Counted from the stretch's first letter, positions 19,196 through 28,628 are shown. The stretch: DNA of 64,000 nucleotides from Microcaldota archaeon (GCA_016212525.1 JACRGD010000010.1:248001-312000), one strand, 5' to 3'. The notes: generated by a model from the letters alone, not told the origin. Numbers and translations: made by a program.

Positions 19196-20071
19196 ATGAA
19201 AAAAGTTGAGTATGTGCAGAATAACACAGAGCAACATATGGCTCCTACAACCATTGGACCTAAATTTGACGATGCCACATTACCTGAATTTTCAAAGGAA
19301 GTGCCAACAGGCTCAAAAATACACCCGCAGGGAGATCAAACCACAATCGAATATCAATGGAAAAATAGTAAAAGCGGCATTCTGAGAGTAAAAAGAATCA
19401 CATTCACCAAAACCGAAGATTTAGAAGGATTTTACAGAGCAGCAATAGCAGACGGTGAAGACACAATAAGAATCACCCACAAGAACGAAGTCTACGTCCT
19501 AAGAAAGATAGCCCGCGAAGTAGCTCAGGAAGTCTACAAAGCATACTCACGAATCAAGGGAATCGTACAGAAGGTAGTAGGATACCTAACCACAATGATA
19601 GGAAACGACTATTTGATAACTAAAATAGAAGGAGAGAACTGGTCTTTTGATAGGCGACTTTCTGGCGAACGGATAAACACACTCGAAATCCAGAACTTAG
19701 ATGGCAAAGCGAAGTCTAACTTAGTAGAAAAAATAGTGGAGAAAATGGCCGAGTTGCATGCCAGATCATTTATACTTGGAAAATTCACAATAAACAACGT
19801 GCTTCTTAGCTCTTCTGAGTTGTTCTTTAGCGACCTGCGCAGAGTCAGAGAAACAAGAAGACGCGCATTTTTAGTAGAAGAAATAAAAGACGTACTTCAA
19901 TACTTATTCACCAACAACATCGCAAGACGCGATGATGTATATTATGCGATAGCATACTATGTAGCAAAAAATCAGAACGTAGCAGAAGAATGGTATGCTG
20001 AAAAGACCAAAAAGAAACCCAAAGATACATTCGAAGTAGTTTCTAAGATCGAAGAAGCAGTCTATGCCTAA
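19196..20071 (+). CDS. Bud32/RIO-like kinase-fold protein, probable pseudokinase
   Basis: Hinge-like YLITKIEGENW; MAELHARSFILGKFTINNVLL aligns by eye with the HGDxxxxN catalytic loop with D replaced by K; LFFSDLRRV at the DFG position. Confidence 0.5.
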   Translation: MKKVEYVQNNTEQHMAPTTIGPKFDDATLPEFSKEVPTGSKIHPQGDQTTIEYQWKNSKSGILRVKRITFTKTEDLEGFYRAAIADGEDTIRITHKNEVYVLRKIAREVAQEVYKAYSRIKGIVQKVVGYLTTMIGNDYLITKIEGENWSFDRRLSGERINTLEIQNLDGKAKSNLVEKIVEKMAELHARSFILGKFTINNVLLSSSELFFSDLRRVRETRRRAFLVEEIKDVLQYLFTNNIARRDDVYYAIAYYVAKNQNVAEEWYAEKTKKKPKDTFEVVSKIEEAVYA

Positions 20072-20110
20072 TTCACTTACTTTTTAATACTTTTTATATA
20101 ACATTAGAGT

Positions 20111-20857
20111 ATGACTAGCGTTCAAAATGTTCAGGTTCAAAAAAGCTTTTTAGGTCCAAAAATAGACAAACTTAAAACAAAAGGAAGAGTAGGCAAACGT
20201 TTAGGAGAACTTTTAGAAGATGTTGTTCCAAGACCCGTTGAAATATACTTAAAATATCGAGCAGACTTAAGAGAAGGCAGGGATAAGGAAGCTGCAAAAC
20301 GAGAAGCCAGATTAAGGGTAGGCGAACTCTGTGTAAAGGCAGGAATTGCGCTCGTAACATATCGTGCTGCAGCAGACACCTTAGGAGTAGGAGCCTGGTG
20401 GAACCCCAACACTACACCCAACATGGGCGAAATTTGGCAAAGAGATGCGAGTCCAGTTGCAATTGCAGTTGCAAGCGGAGCATATAGTCTGATGAGCCCA
20501 ACCACACGGGACGCAATGACAGACATACTTCCAAAGGTAAAAGTTGTAACCGCATTCCTGCGAGCTTATGCTGAATCTCGAATTATGAGAGCCGTCACAG
20601 GCGTAGCAGGCGGTGTTGTCGGCAGCCCTCAATCAACAGTTCTTAAACCAATGTTCGACCTGCTAGCAATCGAATTGCCATTTTTCTATGCAATATCCAA
20701 ACCACCAGTAAATGAACACGAACGGCTCATGACTGCGATGGTCGGCATCTGGGGAGATATAGTGAGAGTCGCTACGGATCTGGCCGTCCTAGGAATAGTC
20801 AAACTAGGCCAGAAAGTAGCAAAGGGACTTGAAGAAATCAAAACCCAAGAAAACTAG
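20111..20857 (+). CDS. Hypothetical protein, alpha-helical, possibly membrane-associated
   Basis: 248-aa ORF with hydrophobic helices; no recognised family. Confidence 0.5.
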   Translation: MTSVQNVQVQKSFLGPKIDKLKTKGRVGKRLGELLEDVVPRPVEIYLKYRADLREGRDKEAAKREARLRVGELCVKAGIALVTYRAAADTLGVGAWWNPNTTPNMGEIWQRDASPVAIAVASGAYSLMSPTTRDAMTDILPKVKVVTAFLRAYAESRIMRAVTGVAGGVVGSPQSTVLKPMFDLLAIELPFFYAISKPPVNEHERLMTAMVGIWGDIVRVATDLAVLGIVKLGQKVAKGLEEIKTQEN

Positions 20858-20869
20858 ACTGAACAAAAA

Positions 20870-23167
20870 TCAAACGCGTTCGATCTTTGTTTCTCCATTT
20901 TTCTCTTTATCTCGGTCCAATCTATAGCTCGAGGCGAATTCAGATCCCATGAGCGCTTCATCATGAGTGATAACAATCGTCTGCTTTATGACCGAGGGCA
21001 ATCGGAATTGGAGGGCATTAGAAAGCAGCGAAACTGCATTCGAATCCAGATTATGCGTCGGCTCATCAAGAATCAGCCAACTCAATTTAGGAGTAAGAAT
21101 CATTGCCAATGCAACCCGAAAAACAAGGGCAAAGGTAGCCCTCTCACCGCCGCTGGCCACCGCCTCAAGAGGCTTCCAAGTTCCATTATCATTAACTTCG
21201 AATGAATAGTCTTTTTCTGAGCAAACAACCCGAATTGATTGATAGTTCTTATAGGGATAGAAAAGAGGCCAGATTTCCAGAAGAGTGCTATTTACCGCAT
21301 CTATCAAGGTAGTACGCAAGGAAGATTGGGTTTCTATTAGCGCAGTCTTATAGATCGAAAGTTCTTCTTCAACTTGAGATAAGTTTTCAAGGTCAGATTG
21401 GATCTTTTTAAGACCGACAATCTCTAGATCAAGAACAGAAAGAAGTTCCCGCTGGGACTTTTGAGATGAAAGAACGAGCGAACGCTCGCCTAAAAGCCGC
21501 TCATGATTTATTTTAGCAGATTCAAGAGAGGTACGCAAAGACTCAAAGACAGAACCATCGAATGAAAGAGCAGCTTTTTGAACCTGTATTTGGGCAAGAC
21601 GTTTTTCAATTTCAGTAAGTTCAGTTGCTTTTTTAGCTTTTGAATTAAGAGTAGAGAGTAAGGAAGTCAAGGAAGAAAGTTCAGCAATCGAAGTCCGGTA
21701 AGAATTGCCAAGTGAAGAAATTTCCGCCTTCAAAGAATTTACATCAGAAGACCTCTGAACAAGCATTGCTTCAAGGGGAGAGGGATCAAACTGATCTTTT
21801 TTAAGAATGTTTAATTTTTGTTCTAGGATAGATGCCTTTTTTTGCAAAGCCACTTGAGCGTCGTATTGCTTTTTAAGTTCAAGAAGCTCGGCATTGGTCT
21901 TTGAGAGAAGCACCTTAGAAGAGGAAAGCAGAGATTGTTTATCTTCCCTTATCTTCTTAAGAGCCAGATCGCCCATCGGGCTGTCGCACGTCGGACACTT
22001 TCCCAAAGAAGGAGAAAGCCGATCAATAGCATCAGAAAGATTCTTGATCTCCTGAGTCAGATATATGCAGGAACCGGATTTTTCACGAATAATTGATTCT
22101 AGATCTGAAACTAGCTGGGAGGGAGATTTACCACCGGTTGGAGCCAAAAGAACCAGAAGTTCCTCATTCAAAGAAGAGATAGACTTTTGTACTGATCTTC
22201 CATTTGCGATTTTGGATTCGAGCTGTGCAATTTCTTTTAGAGCCGGAGAAAGAACATCCTCATGGGTCTTGATATTGGCCAGTAAAGTGAGACGCTCGTT
22301 TTCCTTCATAGAAATTTTTGAATTGCAATCGGAAATCAATGAAAGGGCGAATCCTTCTAGATCCTTTAAATACGATTCATGTTTAGCATTAAGAGAAAGA
22401 ACTTCCCGATCCAGTTTCTCGATCGCTAAACGAACTTTCTCAAGAGTTTCGAAGCGTGCAGAAAGATCAGAAATGGCCGATGAATTGGATGCCACTGCGA
22501 GGTCTAGATCGGAGAACTGTTTGTCAAGACCAGATAGTGCGGTCGCGGCAAGAAGACGCTTGGATAAAAGATCATCAAGCTTTGCTTTTGAAAAAGCGTC
22601 AGTGAGTGTCTTTCGCTTAAGGGAGTAGCGACCCATGACAGTGATCAGATTTGCCCGGGCAGTCTCGAAACGATCGAGCCCTAGCAGTGCATCGATTTCG
22701 GCCTTTCTTCTGCGAGGATCAAGAGTAAGAAAATAGTCGAGATTGTTTTGTTCGCAATAAATAGCGCGCAGAAAGAGATCATAGTCCAGGGACAGTAACT
22801 TCTGGAGATACGAAGTTATTGCCGACTGTCCGCTTTCGAGCAATTTACCATCTTTGAAAAGCTCTGCACCGGAAACAACACCGCGCTTATTTCGCTCGAG
22901 TATTCGCTCCACCCGATACTCAAAACCATCCCAAACAAAAATCAAAGCGATTCGTGCGGATTCTTCATTTAGACGAATAAGATCCTCAGTGTGAACTTTA
23001 CGCCGCTCAAGATTTGGAAATGTCCCAAAGAGCGCGAATGAGATTGCCTCAAGAACACTCGATTTGCCTGATCCCATGATACCAACTAAGAGATTAGTTC
23101 CAGAACCAAAGGAGATGACTGAGTCCTTATGGGAACGCCAATTAGTAAGAGAAATGGATTTTAGCAT
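20870..23167 (-). CDS. rad50: Rad50-like SMC ATPase
   Basis: Walker A VGIMGSGKSSVLEAISFALFG; zinc hook CPTCDSPMG; signature ASGGERATFALVFRVALAM; Walker B LSWLILDEPTHNLD. Confidence 0.9.
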   Translation of the reverse strand: MLKSISLTNWRSHKDSVISFGSGTNLLVGIMGSGKSSVLEAISFALFGTFPNLERRKVHTEDLIRLNEESARIALIFVWDGFEYRVERILERNKRGVVSGAELFKDGKLLESGQSAITSYLQKLLSLDYDLFLRAIYCEQNNLDYFLTLDPRRRKAEIDALLGLDRFETARANLITVMGRYSLKRKTLTDAFSKAKLDDLLSKRLLAATALSGLDKQFSDLDLAVASNSSAISDLSARFETLEKVRLAIEKLDREVLSLNAKHESYLKDLEGFALSLISDCNSKISMKENERLTLLANIKTHEDVLSPALKEIAQLESKIANGRSVQKSISSLNEELLVLLAPTGGKSPSQLVSDLESIIREKSGSCIYLTQEIKNLSDAIDRLSPSLGKCPTCDSPMGDLALKKIREDKQSLLSSSKVLLSKTNAELLELKKQYDAQVALQKKASILEQKLNILKKDQFDPSPLEAMLVQRSSDVNSLKAEISSLGNSYRTSIAELSSLTSLLSTLNSKAKKATELTEIEKRLAQIQVQKAALSFDGSVFESLRTSLESAKINHERLLGERSLVLSSQKSQRELLSVLDLEIVGLKKIQSDLENLSQVEEELSIYKTALIETQSSLRTTLIDAVNSTLLEIWPLFYPYKNYQSIRVVCSEKDYSFEVNDNGTWKPLEAVASGGERATFALVFRVALAMILTPKLSWLILDEPTHNLDSNAVSLLSNALQFRLPSVIKQTIVITHDEALMGSEFASSYRLDRDKEKNGETKIERV

Positions 23168-23231
23168 CGAAAAGAGAATGTAAAATAGAATTTATAGACA
23201 GGTACGAAAACAAACACATAGCTAAGAAAAA

Positions 23232-23834
23232 TTATTTCCATTTTATATTACAACCCATAGAAGGCAAAGATGGAACAGAAACCTGTGATGCAGAAAGAAC
23301 AGCATTTAGGGCGTCTTCCATTTCAGAAGTAGTAGCTTTCGAATGAGATTTTCCATGAGCATCGTCGAACCGCCCATGATATTGGACAATGTGTTTTGAA
23401 TCTAGAAGAAAGGGATCTGGAGTACATACGGCACCGTAAGATTTCGCCACTTGCTGAGTTTGATCAAAAAGATAGGGGAAATTAAAACCATATTTTTTGG
23501 CATATTCTTTCATTTTTTCGAAGTTATCTTCCGGGTATTTTTCCGCGTCATTTGAATTGATACCTATGATTTGAAGGCCAGATGGACCGTAGCGACTCTG
23601 AAGATCAACAAAGTAGTCCATTTTAGGCTGGACATAGGGGCAGTGATTGCACATAAAGATGACCAAAATAGCCTTCTTTGATGCAAAATCAGACAGAGAA
23701 TATGAGTTACCATCGATCCCCTTAAGTGAAAAATTCGGAGCAATACTTCCCCTAGACAAAACAGTATAGCTTGAAGATGTCAAAACCATAGAAAATATGA
23801 GTAAGTTAAGAAATAAATGAGTATCTTTAAACAA
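23232..23834 (-). CDS. Secreted thioredoxin-fold (redoxin/AhpC-TSA-like) protein
   Basis: Signal-like N-terminus; SIAPNFSLKGIDGNSYSLSDFASKKAILVIFMCNHCPYVQPKMDYF...GINSNDAEKYPEDNFEKMKEYAKKYGFNFPYLFDQTQQVAKSYGAVCTPDPFLLD. Confidence 0.85.
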   Translation of the reverse strand: MFKDTHLFLNLLIFSMVLTSSSYTVLSRGSIAPNFSLKGIDGNSYSLSDFASKKAILVIFMCNHCPYVQPKMDYFVDLQSRYGPSGLQIIGINSNDAEKYPEDNFEKMKEYAKKYGFNFPYLFDQTQQVAKSYGAVCTPDPFLLDSKHIVQYHGRFDDAHGKSHSKATTSEMEDALNAVLSASQVSVPSLPSMGCNIKWK

Positions 23835-23843
23835 TAGAGAAGA

Positions 23844-24407
23844 TCAAACTTGTTTTCGGTGTGTAATATAGACAAGAACGAAAAAGGGGATTACATAAAG
23901 CACGGAACAGATGCTCGGATTATTTGAGTAATAATTGAAGCGATCATTAGTTTTACGTGCAAGATCAGTACAAAGTTCACGAGTAGCAGTTTCGCCGGCC
24001 AAAGAACCGCTGGCACTGCCACGGAAATTTCGGATATTGACACAGAGTTGATCATTTCCAGTTATTTTTGCAACATCCATAAAACAATTCTGAGTTTCAA
24101 CATCAGCCTTTATTTTCAAATCATCGTCATTTGCAGCATTAAGACCAATATCAAACCAGATTGCATTGCAGGTATTGATGGCTTCCTGTAAGGTAGCCTG
24201 ATTAGGACGACCAGAGGGATTATCAGGATATGCAAGATAGGCATACGTCATTGCAGCACGATGATAACATTCGATCTTAGCGCCCCGAGTAACGCCTGAA
24301 TTATCGCAATCAGGACGGGTAGTTAGACCCAGAGCACCAATAAAGGTAAAGCACAATAAAAAAAGAGCGAAAAAAACCAAAAAAGAGCGAAAATTAAAGG
24401 CGAACAT
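23844..24407 (-). CDS. Secreted Cys-containing protein of unknown function with C-terminal TM
   Basis: N-terminal signal LVFFALFLLCFTFIGA; C-terminal VLYVIPFFVLVYITHRK. Confidence 0.55.
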   Translation of the reverse strand: MFAFNFRSFLVFFALFLLCFTFIGALGLTTRPDCDNSGVTRGAKIECYHRAAMTYAYLAYPDNPSGRPNQATLQEAINTCNAIWFDIGLNAANDDDLKIKADVETQNCFMDVAKITGNDQLCVNIRNFRGSASGSLAGETATRELCTDLARKTNDRFNYYSNNPSICSVLYVIPFFVLVYITHRKQV

Positions 24408-24421
24408 CCAAAAGTACTCCT

Positions 24422-24982
24422 TTACTCTCTTTCTTCGGCATAGGGTTCAAGCATTTTCTTTGCCTTTGCAAGAACTATAGAGATTTCTTTTTCATTCTTT
24501 GCACCTGCACAGATCACTTTGCCGTTCTTAAAGAGCAAAAGAGATGCCTTTGGATCCTTGAACTTGAGAATTGCACCTGGGAATTGTTCTGGTTCATATT
24601 CGACATCCTTGATCTTATATGCAATTTTATAGAGATCCAGATCAAGACCTAATGAAGCCGCAGCAACGATATTGGTTATATCGATCTGTGGTTTTTTGGT
24701 CTTGGTTATACTCTTTGCATAGGGAGTAAGCATTTTGATTGTTTTATCAATTGTTTTAGCGATGAGTTCTCTTTTCTTACATCCCACGCAGACAACTTTG
24801 CCGTTCTTAAAGAGCAAAAGAGATGCCTTTGGATCCTTGAACTTGAGAATTGCACCTGGGAATTGTTCTGGTTCGTATTCAATTTCACGAATTTTATTAG
24901 CTAATGCATAAAGATCTAATTCAAGACCTAATGAAGCTGAAGCAACCATATTAGTAATAACAAACTCAATTTTACCGGACAA
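24422..24982 (-). CDS. tbp: TATA-box binding protein
   Basis: Two-repeat TBP fold with ITNMVASASLG... and ITNIVAAASLG..., each followed by EYEPEQFPGAILKFKDPKASLLLFKNGKV. Confidence 0.95.
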   Translation of the reverse strand: MSGKIEFVITNMVASASLGLELDLYALANKIREIEYEPEQFPGAILKFKDPKASLLLFKNGKVVCVGCKKRELIAKTIDKTIKMLTPYAKSITKTKKPQIDITNIVAAASLGLDLDLYKIAYKIKDVEYEPEQFPGAILKFKDPKASLLLFKNGKVICAGAKNEKEISIVLAKAKKMLEPYAEERE

Positions 24983-25212
24983 TACATCACCTGCGAGATT
25001 TTATTTATAAATACTTATCTCGTAAGCCTTTAAAAATACCTAGGTTGGATCCAAAGCAACACTAAACGAGAGAGACAGATAATTAGAAGAGCGATTTAGT
25101 ATTTAAAAAAACTCAAAGGCAGAAGATAAAAATAGGTGTAACAGTCAGCAGGAGCAAGCAATTCTAAATAAATCCCACGCACCATTAAAAAAGAGAAACG
25201 AGAGAAGTAACC

Positions 25213-26664
25213 ATGATAAAATCCCCACTGGCATTTGAAAATACATCTGAAATAAAAATACCAAAGGATCCATTCGAGAGGATAATCGGCCAGGAAGAGG
25301 CAGTCCGAATAGCTAAGATGGTTCCGGCTCAACGAAGACATTTATTATTGGTTGGACCTCCAGGAACAGGTAAGAGCATGATCGCACAGGCAATAGCCAG
25401 TCTTTTACCAAAACCCAAGTACGAGATATCAATAGTGGACAATCCGGAGATTCATGAAAGGCCCATAGTCGAGATACGGGATGAGCCGCGGATAAAAACA
25501 GACCAAAGGATCGAAAACGTTGGAACAATAATCAATCCGGTAGAACTACCATCATTCGTAGCTGAGAGATTCGGATTTAGATGCCGAAGATGCGGAGGAA
25601 TTAGCACTCATTTAGAGCAGATATGTCCCCATTGCACAGCATCGAAATATCAAAAAACAACCGGATTTAACCCATTTGAGAGATTTGCGCAGGGACCCGC
25701 AGCCGAGCAAGTAAACGAAAATGAAAAAATACGGGTTGCCACAAGCAGAAAATACGCTGATGGCAAAGAAGAAATAATATTTTATGACCGGCATCCAGAT
25801 GGAAAGGTAATAATGTTAACCGAAAAAGACATAAAAAAACTCGAAGATATAGCCCGAAAATCCAAACGCAAGGTACTTGTATCGATTAATCGAAATACAT
25901 TTGTCCAGGCCAGCGGAGGAACAGAAACCGAACTTCTTGGAGATATAAGACATGATCCGTATGGCGGTCATCCGCACTTAGGAACGCCTGCATATTTAAG
26001 AGTGCTCCCGGGCGCAGTCCACGAATCACACGAAGGAGTATTGTTCATTGACGAACTTTCAACACTGGGCAATGTTCAGAGATATCTATTAACCGCCATG
26101 CAGGAAAAATCATTTCCAATAGTAGGCCGAAATCCGACAAGCAGCGGCGCGGCAGTAAGAGTAGATGCAGCGCCATGCGATTTCATATTTGTAGGTGCAT
26201 GCAACATAAATGATCTTAAGAACATTCTCCCGCCAATGCGATCGCGAATACGTGGCGATGGCTATGAGGTACTCATGAACGGGCATATGGACGACACTAA
26301 AGAAAATGAGTATAAAGTATTGCAGTTCATAGCACAGGAGATAACAAAGGACGGAAAGATACCTCATGCCCAAAAAGATGCCGCTCTTAGAGTCGTAGAT
26401 GAAGCCAGATCAATAGCAAAAAGAGTAGATAATGTAAAGGGACTAACATTAAGACTACGAAATTTAAGCGGCATAATAAAGATGGCGGGGGATTTTGCAC
26501 GTGCAGAACAAAAGGAGTTCATAGAAAAGAAAGATGTCGAAGTTGCGCTAAAAGAAGCAAGACCAATTGAAGAGCGTATCAAAGAAAGATACGGGAACTG
26601 GTGGTCTTCTGAAGCTGCAGACTATGGCGCAAATATGCAAAAAGCGGGACCGGAAACGGCATGA
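25213..26664 (+). CDS. LonB-like AAA+ ATPase with inserted zinc ribbon, lacking the S16 protease domain
   Basis: IIGQEEAVRIAKMVPAQRRHLLLVGPPGTGKSMIAQAIASLLP; FRCRRCGGISTHLEQICPHC; GGTETELLGDIRHDPYGGHPHLGTPAYLRVLPGAVHESHEGVLFIDELSTL; ORF stops after the AAA+ lid. Confidence 0.8.
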   Translation: MIKSPLAFENTSEIKIPKDPFERIIGQEEAVRIAKMVPAQRRHLLLVGPPGTGKSMIAQAIASLLPKPKYEISIVDNPEIHERPIVEIRDEPRIKTDQRIENVGTIINPVELPSFVAERFGFRCRRCGGISTHLEQICPHCTASKYQKTTGFNPFERFAQGPAAEQVNENEKIRVATSRKYADGKEEIIFYDRHPDGKVIMLTEKDIKKLEDIARKSKRKVLVSINRNTFVQASGGTETELLGDIRHDPYGGHPHLGTPAYLRVLPGAVHESHEGVLFIDELSTLGNVQRYLLTAMQEKSFPIVGRNPTSSGAAVRVDAAPCDFIFVGACNINDLKNILPPMRSRIRGDGYEVLMNGHMDDTKENEYKVLQFIAQEITKDGKIPHAQKDAALRVVDEARSIAKRVDNVKGLTLRLRNLSGIIKMAGDFARAEQKEFIEKKDVEVALKEARPIEERIKERYGNWWSSEAADYGANMQKAGPETA

Positions 26665-26892
26665 TTCTTATTTTCTAATTTTTTTGATTTAGCTGCTAAT
26701 TGCGAGAATAGAAACATACAGTAAATATAGCTTAGAAAACGACGACAGCCCTGCCGCATTAGACATATACATACAGCGAACATAAACACGAATGATAAAA
26801 GAAGAAAATAAAGTGAGAACAGCAATTCGATTTTTTCAGGACTTTTTGAGCCAAAAGAGAGGAGCAGGGGAAAAGGGAAAAAAATTGAGCAG

Positions 26893-27186
26893 TTACTCGA
26901 GTTCAGAGTCCATGAGTTCAAGAGCTTTCTTGACGCTCATTCCTTCTCTGATTCCAAGTTCTTCTGCCCAACTGGTCGCCGCTCTTATTTTCGCCTTTTT
27001 CAAATCATCAAAGGTCTTGACACCGGAGACAAAGGCGGCAATATCGCCGACTTTTTCTGCAGTTTCCTTATCAATATAGCTGCACGCTATATAACCTTTT
27101 TTTGCCTTAACCACAATCAAGGGTAAGTTTCCCATTTCTCTCATCAGAGCGACATATTTTTTTCCCTCTATGGCAAATTCATCCAT
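26893..27186 (-). CDS. DUF1805-family protein
   Basis: MDEFAIEGKKYVALMREMGNLPLIVVKAKKGYIACSYIDKETAEKVGDIAAFVSGVKTFDDLKKAKI; start trimmed from 27255. Confidence 0.65.
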   Translation of the reverse strand: MDEFAIEGKKYVALMREMGNLPLIVVKAKKGYIACSYIDKETAEKVGDIAAFVSGVKTFDDLKKAKIRAATSWAEELGIREGMSVKKALELMDSELE

Positions 27187-27430
27187 AAAGTTCCCTCTCT
27201 CTACTTCGCTGTAGCTGAGCCTTCTTCTTTTCGAAGATTTTTTGGTGCTTAGCACAGCTTATGCAGTAGTAAGAGTCTCTATAGTCACTATAAGTTACAT
27301 TATCCTGTCCTTTCAGGTCAGTTGTGAAAAAAGTCCTTCTTGTATATTCAACGGCTTTGTCTCTAGGGACAACCCGCCCACAAGATGAACATCTTTCAAT
27401 TCGTTCTCTTCCTCGTCTCTTATTTCCCAT
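27179..27430 (-). CDS. rps26e: Ribosomal protein S26e (eS26)
   Basis: CSSCGRVVPRDKAVEYTRRTFF...YRDSYYCISCAKHQKIFEKKK; two CxxC zinc pairs and eS26-like core. Confidence 0.75.
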   Translation of the reverse strand: MGNKRRGRERIERCSSCGRVVPRDKAVEYTRRTFFTTDLKGQDNVTYSDYRDSYYCISCAKHQKIFEKKKAQLQRSRERELYG

Positions 27431-27434
27431 GAAA

Positions 27435-28172
27435 TCACTCGATAGTTATCTTGTTTAATTTTCCAAGACATGTTCCATTCAGACGAAATACTAATGCAGA
27501 ATCTAGTTTAAATAGTTTGTTGTTTAGAAGCGGACCCAACTGACGAACAGAATTTGGACGCAGCACATTTCCCAGAATAGGGTTGAAAGAAGGCATTAGA
27601 ATAAGTTTAATTTTTGGATTTGGATAGGCATATTTTTCAGAGATGTTTTTGAAGATTCCATCTAGAACAAACCATGCAGGCTCAGAATGCTTTTTACCTA
27701 GTTGATCCGTGAGTTCAATCATCGGGTGTTGATGACCACAGACCAAATATTTTGATTGCATAAGAGAGGCATCAGGCCAGGAATGCCCATGAAACAAACC
27801 CAATTCATGGTACACAAAACCAGGAGGCGCGATGATTTTTGCATTTGGAAAGTTCTCTATTGAACCATCGTGATTTCCCTTAACAACAGTTATTTGGGCA
27901 ATTTTTGAAAGGCGATCCAAAATGGAGTAAGTTGTTCGATCGAGTCCCAAAAGATTTTCCTTAACATCGCCAAGAAAAATTATTTTTGAAACTTCGTGTT
28001 CGATAGCTAAATTTCGAATTTGTTCTTCGATGCGAAGACTAAAGGATCGATCGAAAATTCCGCGCTCTGCGAGCTTTTTCTCAAGGCCAAAATGAGTGTC
28101 CCCTAATATGAGAGCATCTTTATGCAAAAGAGCAGGAAGGTTTTCCAAAAACTTCATGGAGATAGTTCGCAC
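27435..28172 (-). CDS. Calcineurin-like metallophosphoesterase (PdeM / MJ0037-like)
   Basis: LILGDTHFGLEKKLAERG...KIIFLGDVKENLLG...VVKGNHDGSIENF...GLFHGHSWP...LVCGHQHPMIEL. Confidence 0.85.
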   Translation of the reverse strand: MRTISMKFLENLPALLHKDALILGDTHFGLEKKLAERGIFDRSFSLRIEEQIRNLAIEHEVSKIIFLGDVKENLLGLDRTTYSILDRLSKIAQITVVKGNHDGSIENFPNAKIIAPPGFVYHELGLFHGHSWPDASLMQSKYLVCGHQHPMIELTDQLGKKHSEPAWFVLDGIFKNISEKYAYPNPKIKLILMPSFNPILGNVLRPNSVRQLGPLLNNKLFKLDSALVFRLNGTCLGKLNKITIE

Positions 28173-28443
28173 TCAAGATTCATAAAGAAAGGCAACTGAG
28201 GTCAGATTGGCATTCGTTCCAGATATTAAGTCACGTATTTTCGACAGCCGCACGATCGATACAGTTCACAGATACTGAATCAAGAAAGAAATTTCGATCC
28301 AAGAAAACATTTTTCTACCGATGCTCGAAACTTCAAACGTCCATGCAACCAGAGAAACCAGGAAAACTTTTTTGGGTTAGCATAGTCAGATAAGATTAAC
28401 AATATCCGAATAAACCATAATAGAAGAAAGGAATTAGAAAATT

Positions 28444-28628
28444 TGCCGAGGGGGGAATTTCCGAATCACTTTTGGGGTGAAGCCCTTTTAGGCAACCCGA
28501 AAAGGGCTCTTCGAATCCCCGGCCTCTCGATTTCTCAGAGTGCGATAAATATCATTGGTTGAAAAACCTCATCACTCATGATGTAAAACATATGAGTCGA
28601 GCACTCTAGCCGACTGAGCTACCTCGGC
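28444..28628 (-). tRNA. tRNA-Met (CAT), probably elongator, with two apparent introns (~59 nt in the anticodon loop, ~52 nt in the T-loop)
   Basis: Minus strand: GCCGAGG-TA-GCTCAGTCGGCTAGAGT-G-CTCGA-CTCATA[intron]A-TCGAG-AGGCC-GGGGA-TTCGAA[intron]T-TCCCC-CCTCGGC-A. All stems close; 185 nt genomic against ~74 nt mature. CCA not encoded. Confidence 0.8.

Noticed and set aside
22065-22628. 187-aa plus-strand ORF
   Set aside because: Antisense shadow within rad50; Ser/Arg-rich translation with no domain.
28500-28590. Possible box C/D sRNA inside the tRNA-Met anticodon intron (GTGATGA ... CTGA)
   Set aside because: The boxes are present, but the flanking bases (CATGA / GAAA) do not form the required terminal stem, so the match may be by chance.
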